5,493 nucleotides of DNA from Acidiferrobacteraceae bacterium (GTDB taxonomy: Bacteria > Pseudomonadota > Gammaproteobacteria > Arenicellales > UBA868). Every line of letters starts with the position of its first letter. Within the stretch, counting starts at the first letter, position 1. Made by a program: the position numbers and the translations under genes. Under the pieces are notes generated by a model. The model was not told the origin of the DNA and did no database searches. It saw nothing but the letters and a program-made list of their open reading frames with translations. Where the stretch lies: the NCBI GenBank assembly GCA_002714255.1, contig PAWW01000064.1, forward strand, positions 11,605 to 17,097. The letters run 5' to 3'. This document shows, one piece after another, positions 1 to 5,493 of this stretch.

Positions 1-3000
1 AGTGTTGTTACACATGGGAAGGAGTTGCGTGGCATCAAGGCTAGTATCCAAACCATGATCCTGTTTAATTTGGCAAAACACACCCGTGTCAGCACTGGGC
101 TTAAGTGCCGGCATCAACACCGGTCCAAGATCAATACCGCCGGCTTTCCAATGGTCAACAGCTGGCTTGGTATCGAGCAGGTCAACCCGTCCTACCAGTT
201 CGTTAAAGGTTCGTATCCCCAGTTGTGCCATGTACCCCCGTGCTTCTTCTGCCACCATATAAAGATAGTTCACGACATGTTCGGGCAGGCCTTCAAAATT
301 TTGACGCAATACCGGATCCTGCGTTGCGATCCCGACCGGACAGGTATTCAGATGACACTTTCGCATCATGATACATCCCAGCGCGATCAGTGGTGCTGTT
401 GAAAATCCGATTTCCTCAGCTCCAAGCAATGCACCAATCACAACGTCTCTACCAGTCTTCATACCCCCGTCTGTCTGCAGCACGACACGACTGCGAAGAT
501 CATTCATCACCAGGGTCTGGTGAGTCTCCGCAATTCCCAATTCCCAAGGCAATCCGGCGTGCTTAATACTGGTCAGTGGTGAGGCACCTGTACCCCCGGC
601 GTCACCAGCGATCAGAATATGATCAGCGTGGGCCTTAGCAACGCCCGCTGCGACGGTTCCCACACCGACTTCAGACACGAGCTTGACACTCACTCTTGCT
701 AACGGGTTGGCATTTTTCAAGTCATAGATCAGCTGTGCCAGATCCTCGATAGAATATATGTCGTGGTGTGGTGGCGGGCTTATCAGACCGACGCCAGGCG
801 TTGCATACCTGATCCGGGCGATGTGTTCATCGACCTTGTTACCAGGCAGTTCTCCGCCTTCTCCTGGCTTAGCTCCTTGCGAAATCTTAATTTGTAATTC
901 ATCTGCATTGGTCAGATACCAAGCCGTTACTCCAAACCGACCTGATGCCACTTGTTTAATCGCCGACCGTTTTGAATCACCGTTGGACAGAGTTTTGAAT
1001 CGCTCAGGAGACTCCCCGCCTTCACCGGTATTACTCTTTCCCCCCACACGATTCATCGCAACAGCCAGTGTCTCGTGCGCTTCGCTGGAGATGGAACCAA
1101 GACTCATCGCACCAGTACAGAACCGACGCAAAATTTCGGCAGCTGGCTCGACTTCAGAAATGTCTACGGGGCTGGTCGAGGACTTGAATTCCATCAAGCC
1201 CCGAAGCGTGTAACGACCCCGCGCTTCATTATTGACTTGCTGGGAAAATCGATCGTACGCCGTTCTGTCATTGGCACGCGCAGCCTGCTGGACATCGGCA
1301 ATTGTCCGTGGTTCCCAACCATGTTTGTCGCCTCCAGCCCGCCAGTGAAATTCACCCGGATTAGGTAATTCTGAGGACTGGAAGTCGATATTTTTAGCAT
1401 AGGCAAGCTCGTGGCGACGAAATAGTTCCTCTGCCAGAACGTCAAACCCAATCCCCTCCACCCGGCTCGCAGTATCTGTGAACGCATAATTGACAACGTC
1501 TGTCGCGAGACCTACTGCTTCAAATATTTGCGCACCTTTGTAAGACTGAAGTGTAGAAATGCCCATCTTACCCATTACTTTGAACAATCCTTTGGCAACA
1601 CCCTTACGGTAACTCTCGACCACATCATCATCGGTGAACTGGGCGGCATCAATACCACCATCACGACTGACCTGCCACAGTGCCTCGTAAGCTAAGTATG
1701 GATTAATCGCATCCGCACCATAACCAATGAGAAGGCAATGATGATGCACTTCCCGGGGCTCTCCGGATTCAATGATCAAGCCGACGCGGGTACGCTTTGC
1801 GGTGCGCACCAGATGCTGATGTACTGCACTGCTTGCGAGTAACATACTCGGCGCAACACGATTCGGTCCGACAAGACGATCCGAGAGTATCAAGAACTGA
1901 AAGCCTTGATCGACTGCATCTTCAGCCTCGCCACAGATCCTCTTGAGTTCTGTCAAAAGACCTTCTTCTCCGATCGACGCTGGACATGTGATATCGATTT
2001 CCTGAGATTTCCAATCGCGATGAGACATTTTCTTTAGCCCCGACATCTCGGCGTTGGTGAGTATTGGGTGTTTAATCAAAAGCCGACTGCAGTGCTGATC
2101 TGTGATCTCAAGGAGATTATGTTCGGGACCAACATAGCAGGCCAAGGACATAACAATCTCTTCTCTTATAGAGTCGATCGCAGGGTTTGTAACCTGCGCA
2201 AACAGTTGTTTGAAATAATCGTACAACATACGCGGCTGATCACTCAGACAGGCCAGTGCAGAATCATTCCCCATCGAGCCAACAGGATCTCTGCCCTCCG
2301 TGATTAAGGGAATCAGCATGAAATGCAGTGTTTCTGCGGTATATCCAAATGCCGTCATCCGCGGCAACAGCGTGTCCGAGCACAGCCCAGGCACATCCAG
2401 CCCCGGCACAAGATCAGACAACTCAATTCTTCCACTCTCTAACCACTGGCGATACGGTCGCTTCTGAGAAAACTCTAATTTCACTTCCTCGTCAGGTACC
2501 AGCCGTCCCTGCTCGAAATCGATCAGGAACATTCGTCCGGGTTGAAGCCGACCTTTTTCCTTGATGTTATCTGCCGCCACGGGCAACACACCGACCTCAC
2601 TGGCCATAATGACCCGGTCATCATGGGTTACGTAGTAACGACTCGGTCGAAGTCCGTTGCGATCAAGCAAGGCACCGATATAACGACCATCAGTAAATGC
2701 AATGGATGCTGGCCCATCCCAGGGCTCCATCAGAGCCGAATTGAACTCATAGAATGCACGCTTGTCCTGAGGCATCGTCTCGTGCTTTTGCCATGCCTCC
2801 GGCACCATCATCATGATGGCGCCCTGCAAAGTCCGCCCCGTCATCAGCAAGAATTCCAGCACATTGTCAAAATTTCCCGAATCAGAACAGTCTGGCTCCA
2901 CCACGGGGAACACTGACTGGAGGTCAGTCCCATACACCGTGCTGTGCATCACACCTTCACGTGCCCGCATCCAATTGATGTTGCCACGAAGCGTGTTGAT

Positions 3001-3789
3001 CTCACCGTTGTGAGCCATGAACCGCCCTGGTTGGGCCCGATCCCAGCTTGGGAATGTATTGGTCGAAAAACGTGAGTGGACCATCGCCAGGTGGCTGGTA
3101 TAGTCCGGGGCACTCAGATCGGGGAAATAGTCCATTAACTGCAACGTGCGCAGCATCCCTTTATAGATCATCACCCGAGTCGATAATGAACAGATGTAAA
3201 ACATGTTCGCCTGCGCCATGGCGGAATCAGCGCGCAAACGGTGACTGGCCTGCTTTTGAATCAGATAAAGCTTGCGCTCAAACACATCGCGATCAACAAC
3301 AGATCTTGCACCAATAAATAATTGTTCTATATGAGGTTCACTCAGTCGTGCCGTGCGACCGATTCCGGCCTCATCGGCGCATGTCGGTACAACACGCCAG
3401 CCGATGACGGTTTGACCCTGATCCGCAACAATTGATTCGACGATCTGTTTGCATCTCTCTCTTTCTTCAACCAGCTGCGGTAGAAATATAGTACCGGCAC
3501 CATAACGTCCGGTTTCAGGTAGACGCGTCCGAATTTCCTCCTCAACAACGCGTTGGAGAAACTGGTGTGGCAGCGCGGTTAATATTCCCGCACCATCTCC
3601 GCTGTTCTCGTCAGCGCCGCAGGCGCCGCGGTGATCCATGCTTCGCAAAACAGTATAGGCATCATCGATGATCGAGTGACTGTAAAGGCCTTTAATATTT
3701 GCCACAAAACCCACGCCACAACTGTCGTGTTCAAACTCGGGACGATAAAGTCCGACAGGTCGTTTTGGTTGGCTGAAGCAGTTATCCAT
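1..3789 (-). CDS. gltB: Glutamate synthase (GOGAT) large/alpha subunit, 3' end missing
   Basis: GltB takes the amide nitrogen of glutamine and uses it to aminate 2-oxoglutarate, giving two glutamates. It works in the cytoplasm with the small subunit GltD, which supplies electrons from NADPH. I read 1263 codons from ATG 3789-3787 to base 1 with no stop. Known family members are about 1480-1515 residues, so roughly 220-250 are off the left edge. Visible parts: a propeptide of 23 residues; Cys24 in DSCGVGF, the expected N-terminal nucleophile after cleavage; a class II glutaminase domain to about residue 430, with HSRFSTNT (238-245), HNGEIN (260-265), MEPWDGPA (354-361) and DRNGLRP (376-382); a central domain (about 470-760); an FMN-binding synthase domain (about 810-1190) with QGAKPGEGG (971-979), [10 protein letters not shown] (1004-1013) and [10 protein letters not shown] (1062-1071); cysteines 1139, 1145 and 1150, spaced as in the 3Fe-4S site of the Azospirillum enzyme; then the start of the GXGXG domain. 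The start is fixed by an in-frame TGA at 3808-3810 with no other ATG between; the ribosome site is weak. Confidence 0.97.
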   Translation of the reverse strand, partial: MDNCFSQPKRPVGLYRPEFEHDSCGVGFVANIKGLYSHSIIDDAYTVLRSMDHRGACGADENSGDGAGILTALPHQFLQRVVEEEIRTRLPETGRYGAGTIFLPQLVEERERCKQIVESIVADQGQTVIGWRVVPTCADEAGIGRTARLSEPHIEQLFIGARSVVDRDVFERKLYLIQKQASHRLRADSAMAQANMFYICSLSTRVMIYKGMLRTLQLMDYFPDLSAPDYTSHLAMVHSRFSTNTFPSWDRAQPGRFMAHNGEINTLRGNINWMRAREGVMHSTVYGTDLQSVFPVVEPDCSDSGNFDNVLEFLLMTGRTLQGAIMMMVPEAWQKHETMPQDKRAFYEFNSALMEPWDGPASIAFTDGRYIGALLDRNGLRPSRYYVTHDDRVIMASEVGVLPVAADNIKEKGRLQPGRMFLIDFEQGRLVPDEEVKLEFSQKRPYRQWLESGRIELSDLVPGLDVPGLCSDTLLPRMTAFGYTAETLHFMLIPLITEGRDPVGSMGNDSALACLSDQPRMLYDYFKQLFAQVTNPAIDSIREEIVMSLACYVGPEHNLLEITDQHCSRLLIKHPILTNAEMSGLKKMSHRDWKSQEIDITCPASIGEEGLLTELKRICGEAEDAVDQGFQFLILSDRLVGPNRVAPSMLLASSAVHQHLVRTAKRTRVGLIIESGEPREVHHHCLLIGYGADAINPYLAYEALWQVSRDGGIDAAQFTDDDVVESYRKGVAKGLFKVMGKMGISTLQSYKGAQIFEAVGLATDVVNYAFTDTASRVEGIGFDVLAEELFRRHELAYAKNIDFQSSELPNPGEFHWRAGGDKHGWEPRTIADVQQAARANDRTAYDRFSQQVNNEARGRYTLRGLMEFKSSTSPVDISEVEPAAEILRRFCTGAMSLGSISSEAHETLAVAMNRVGGKSNTGEGGESPERFKTLSNGDSKRSAIKQVASGRFGVTAWYLTNADELQIKISQGAKPGEGGELPGNKVDEHIARIRYATPGVGLISPPPHHDIYSIEDLAQLIYDLKNANPLARVSVKLVSEVGVGTVAAGVAKAHADHILIAGDAGGTGASPLTSIKHAGLPWELGIAETHQTLVMNDLRSRVVLQTDGGMKTGRDVVIGALLGAEEIGFSTAPLIALGCIMMRKCHLNTCPVGIATQDPVLRQNFEGLPEHVVNYLYMVAEEARGYMAQLGIRTFNELVGRVDLLDTKPAVDHWKAGGIDLGPVLMPALKPSADTGVFCQIKQDHGLDTSLDATQLLPMCNNT
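3718..3720 (-). other. gltB: Catalytic cysteine codon of GltB (propeptide cleavage point)
   Basis: The TGT codon at residue 24 sits in the context [10 protein letters not shown]. In GltB proteins the cysteine of this motif becomes the mature N-terminus after removal of a short propeptide, and its thiol hydrolyses glutamine. The predicted propeptide is 23 residues ([10 protein letters not shown] to HDS). A second cysteine at residue 4 lies within the propeptide and is not expected to be catalytic. The assignment comes from family knowledge plus the motif; cleavage itself is inferred. Confidence 0.9.
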
Positions 3790-3797
3790 TTGCAGTG

Positions 3798-3803
3798 TTC
3801 TTT
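3798..3803 (-). promoter_or_regulatory. Weak ribosome binding site of gltB
   Basis: On the minus strand AAAGAA lies 8 bases before the gltB ATG. It is the only purine-rich stretch at a suitable distance and is a poor match to the Shine-Dalgarno consensus. The ATG is nevertheless preferred because an in-frame stop (3808-3810) lies just upstream and the encoded propeptide length is reasonable. Confidence 0.4.
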
Positions 3804-3922
3804 GGCGTCATCTACTCAACCGGAGCCTAAGGGTCGAAGGCATCCGAATCCGGTGTCTATGCTGAATCAGTGTCGCCAGACTTCGGCGGACAGGCAGGAG
3901 AACAGAATCTATGCAGTGATCA

Positions 3923-3940
3923 CTTGATCTCACAATCAAG
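3923..3940. repeat. Inverted repeat over the gltB -10 box and predicted start point
   Basis: Perfect 6-bp arms CTTGAT and ATCAAG are separated by 6 bases (3929-3934). One arm overlaps the last two bases of the -10 box and the centre falls on the predicted transcription start. An adjacent 8-bp palindrome, GTGATCAC (3916-3923), shares one base with it. The position would suit a repressor operator or a short hairpin at the 5' end of the transcript. No known binding-site consensus was recognised, and arms this short may occur by chance. Confidence 0.35.
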
Positions 3941-3967
3941 TATAGCTAGAGGTTCTAACCGGTTCAA
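3939..3967 (-). promoter_or_regulatory. Predicted sigma-70 promoter of gltB
   Basis: On the minus strand a -35 box TTGAAC (3962-3967, four of six consensus bases) is followed after exactly 17 bases by a -10 box TATACT (3939-3944, five of six). The likely transcription start is near 3932, which gives an untranslated leader of about 143 bases before the gltB ATG. It is the best promoter match I could find in the gap and points towards gltB. This is a sequence match only, without direct evidence of activity. Confidence 0.6.
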
Positions 3968-3976
3968 ATACGAGAG

Positions 3977-4010
3977 GAATTCACTGTATAAAGCAGCGTA
4001 CGATGAATTC
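3977..4010. repeat. Inverted repeat upstream of the gltB promoter
   Basis: Seven-base arms GAATTCA (3977-3983) and TGAATTC (4004-4010) face each other across 20 bases. The centre lies about 61 bases upstream of the predicted gltB transcription start, a distance where activators often bind. Each arm contains the self-complementary GAATTC, so the two copies also read as direct repeats. No named regulator can be assigned from the sequence. Confidence 0.3.
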
Positions 4011-4111
4011 TGTCCAACGCAACACCCACAACTTTCTCACACACTTTTATTCGGGTTTTCACTCTTTAGCATTAAGCAACGAAAAGGATGTTATCTCAAC
4101 GACCACTTCGT

Positions 4112-5194
4112 TTAGTACGTCGCGGCACTTTCTAGAACAGTTTGAAGGACATCATCTGGATAATCCGACACAAGCGTGGCCTCGCCAATAGCTTTAAGCA
4201 GAACCAGTCGAATTCGACCGGCAACGACTTTTTTGTCTCGGGCCATATTGCGCATAAAATCTGCTACTGTCATCTCTGCCGGGGCACACACAGGCAGGTT
4301 GGCACGTCGCAACAACGCCCGAATGCGCTCGACGTCCTTCTGTTCCAGCCACCCGAGTCGACAAGACATGTCGGCCGCCAGGGATATCCCCGCAGAGACT
4401 GCCTCGCCGTGTAGCCATGTACCGTAGCCAGTTACAGTTTCAATAGCATGTGCAAAGGTGTGGCCCAGATTTAGCAAAGCCCGATCACCTTGCTCGACTT
4501 CATCCGTCGCAACCAGTTCGGCCTTATTGCGGCAACACTCAATAATGGTGTGAGAGACAGTATCGCGATCACACTGACCCAATTTATCAATGTTCTGCTC
4601 GAGCCAGGTAAACAATTCTGCATCTCGAATACATCCGTATTTCACCACCTCGGCTATGCCAGCAGATAACTGTCTTGAATCAAGCGTGGAAAGTGTATCG
4701 GTATCAGCGATTACACACCTTGGTTGATAGAACGCTCCAATCAGGTTCTTGCCGCGCACATGGTTAACAGCGGTTTTTCCGCCGACTGCCGAGTCCACCT
4801 GCGCGAGCAATGTGGTCGGGACTTGGAGATAGTTGATACCTCGCTGGTAACAGGATGCTGCAAATCCTGCGATATCCCCGACCACTCCACCGCCCAACGC
4901 AATCAGTGTTGTTTCGCGACTGCATGGTGCGGCTACCATCGTATCCAAAAGCTCTGCCAGAGTCGCAAGCGATTTGTGTTCTTCCCCATCGGGCAACACA
5001 TGACACGTCACGTTAAATCCAGACAACGTGTTAAGAAGATTATCAAGGTACAAAGGCGCAACCGTCTCATCAGTTACGACCATGACTTCATTGGCGTTCA
5101 CATACTGCTGAAAAAGGTCCTTACGAGATAGCAACCCTGAATCGACGACGATTGGATAGCTTCGTTCGCCGAGTTCTACATTCAGTATTGCCAA
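4112..5194 (-). CDS. aroB: 3-dehydroquinate synthase
   Basis: AroB converts 3-deoxy-D-arabino-heptulosonate 7-phosphate to 3-dehydroquinate, the second step of the shikimate pathway, in the cytoplasm, using NAD and a divalent metal (usually zinc). The 360-residue protein has the normal family length and is complete. Visible motifs are LPDGEEHKS (67-75), the glycine-rich GGGVVGDIAGF (101-111) of the NAD site, QVPTTLLAQVDSAVGGKTAVNH (124-145), GKNLIGAFYQP (148-158), AEVVKYG (181-187), LNLGHTFAHAIE (241-252) and LHGEAVSAG (261-269). Glu182, His245 and His262 match the three metal ligands of the Escherichia enzyme (184, 247, 264) with a constant offset of two. The start is TTG at 5194-5192: an in-frame TGA lies at 5210-5212, no ATG intervenes, the next in-frame ATG is codon 38, and a strong ribosome site precedes it. 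The gene overlaps the end of aroK by 13 bases, which suggests translational coupling. It ends with TAA at 4112-4114. Confidence 0.98.
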   Translation of the reverse strand: MAILNVELGERSYPIVVDSGLLSRKDLFQQYVNANEVMVVTDETVAPLYLDNLLNTLSGFNVTCHVLPDGEEHKSLATLAELLDTMVAAPCSRETTLIALGGGVVGDIAGFAASCYQRGINYLQVPTTLLAQVDSAVGGKTAVNHVRGKNLIGAFYQPRCVIADTDTLSTLDSRQLSAGIAEVVKYGCIRDAELFTWLEQNIDKLGQCDRDTVSHTIIECCRNKAELVATDEVEQGDRALLNLGHTFAHAIETVTGYGTWLHGEAVSAGISLAADMSCRLGWLEQKDVERIRALLRRANLPVCAPAEMTVADFMRNMARDKKVVAGRIRLVLLKAIGEATLVSDYPDDVLQTVLESAATY

Positions 5195-5493
5195 AGTTTT
5201 CGGACCTCCTCAGCAATTTCCCTGGCTGCGGTCTGGGGCGAACGGCCATCGGTTTCATAGATAACATCTGCCTCCTGCCGATACAGGGGCTCCCGTTCCT
5301 CCATCAGTTGCTCGAGGACCTCACGCCGATTTGCACCAGTATTGAGCAGTGGCCGATTCTTGCTGTTTCTAGTGCGATCCATCTGCATATCGATAGAAGC
5401 ATGGAGATAGACCACAAGCCCATTATGGCGAAGCGCTTTTCGTACGTCTTCACTCAGCACGGCGCCTCCACCAGTTGCCAGAACAATCCCCTT
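5182..5493 (-). CDS. aroK: Shikimate kinase, C-terminal part (5' end outside window)
   Basis: AroK phosphorylates shikimate at the 3-hydroxyl with ATP, the fifth step of the shikimate pathway, in the cytoplasm. The window shows the last 103 codons and the TGA stop (5182-5184). The usual length is about 170-175 residues, so roughly 70 N-terminal residues, including the Walker A ATP-binding loop, lie beyond the right edge. Visible are IVLATGGGAVLS with the shikimate-binding GGG, VVYLHASID, the mobile lid segment RTRNSKNRPLL with its conserved arginine, and REPLYRQEAD, whose arginine corresponds to a substrate-binding residue of the family. The frame is open to the edge; the GTG at 5460 is an internal valine codon, not a start. 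The tail overlaps aroB by 13 bases and carries the aroB ribosome site. Confidence 0.96.
   Translation of the reverse strand, partial: KGIVLATGGGAVLSEDVRKALRHNGLVVYLHASIDMQMDRTRNSKNRPLLNTGANRREVLEQLMEEREPLYRQEADVIYETDGRSPQTAAREIAEEVRKLWQY
5204..5211 (-). promoter_or_regulatory. Strong ribosome binding site of aroB inside aroK
   Basis: On the minus strand GAGGAGGT lies 9 bases before the TTG start of aroB, within the final codons of aroK (Glu-Glu-Val). The nearly full-length match to the anti-Shine-Dalgarno sequence decides in favour of the TTG start and probably compensates for the weak start codon. Confidence 0.85.

Larger units (their letters stand above)
3790..4111. other. Non-coding gap between aroB and gltB
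   Basis: These 322 bases separate the aroB stop from the gltB start. I find no convincing coding frame on either strand: the short open stretches lack ribosome sites and recognisable sequence. The gap contains a good sigma-70-like promoter facing gltB, an inverted repeat on its start region and another upstream. I see no strong hairpin followed by a T-run that would mark an intrinsic terminator after aroB; only a 5-bp stem (AACGA/TCGTT, 4099-4113) overlapping the aroB stop, with no T-run behind it. Read-through from aroB into gltB therefore remains possible. No remnant of a SPOR-domain or DamX-like gene was recognised. Confidence 0.75.

Noticed and set aside
758..1213. 151-codon open frame on the plus strand
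   Set aside because: It lies entirely opposite the conserved FMN-domain coding region of gltB and its translation shows no recognisable domain; it is an antisense shadow.
1194..1496. 100-codon minus-strand frame overlapping gltB in another register
   Set aside because: The gltB frame is continuous through here with conserved sequence, so there is no frameshift and this frame is a shadow.
3808..3843. Possible 11-residue leader peptide upstream of gltB
   Set aside because: It has no Shine-Dalgarno sequence, no run of regulatory codons and no terminator hairpin, so it is not supported as a gene.
3913..3934. Possible CRP-like site (TGTGA ... TCACT on the minus strand)
   Set aside because: The half-sites are 10 bases apart instead of the 6 required, so it does not fit the CRP consensus.
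3790..4111. Sigma-54 promoter for gltB
   Set aside because: No GG-N10-GC pair with the required flanking bases was found on the minus strand in this gap.
4099..4113. Small hairpin (AACGA/TCGTT) at the aroB stop as a terminator
   Set aside because: The stem is only 5 bp, rich in A/T and not followed by a T-run on the transcribed strand.
3870..4191. Short plus-strand frames in the aroB-gltB gap
   Set aside because: They are low-complexity translations without ribosome sites, run into antisense of aroB, and resemble no known protein.
4724..5131. 135-codon open frame on the plus strand
   Set aside because: It lies opposite the conserved NAD-binding part of aroB and has no family features.

Overview
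This is a stretch of ordinary bacterial chromosome carrying three genes, all on the minus strand. In transcription order they are the 3' part of aroK (shikimate kinase), a complete aroB (3-dehydroquinate synthase), and the first 1263 codons of gltB (glutamate synthase large subunit), which runs off the left edge. The aroK-aroB-gltB order is the arrangement typical of gammaproteobacteria such as Pseudomonas and its relatives, and the AroB sequence is of the Escherichia/Pseudomonas type. A gammaproteobacterium is therefore the best guess, but the order or genus cannot be fixed from this window. The GltB carries signatures I associate more with alpha/betaproteobacterial-type enzymes than with the Escherichia/Pseudomonas type.

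Layout, right to left. Positions 5493-5182 hold the aroK C-terminal half. Positions 5194-4112 hold aroB, which overlaps the aroK end by 13 bases and begins at a TTG codon behind a near-perfect Shine-Dalgarno sequence lying inside aroK. Positions 4111-3790 are a 322-base non-coding gap with a good sigma-70-type promoter pointing at gltB and two inverted repeats near it. Positions 3789-1 hold gltB, open throughout with no stop or frameshift, ending at the window edge inside the C-terminal domain.

Functionally, aroK and aroB catalyse two steps of the shikimate pathway to aromatic amino acids and look translationally coupled. GltB is the large (alpha) subunit of the ammonia-assimilating glutamate synthase (GOGAT), and its partner gltD is probably just outside the left edge. 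The promoter before gltB suggests it can be transcribed independently of the aro genes.

I see no mobile element, CRISPR array, RNA gene, or novel defence or biosynthetic system. The points worth a second look are modest: the TTG start of aroB, the absence of the SPOR/DamX-type gene often found between aroB and gltB, the palindromes around the gltB promoter, and the GltB sequence type.
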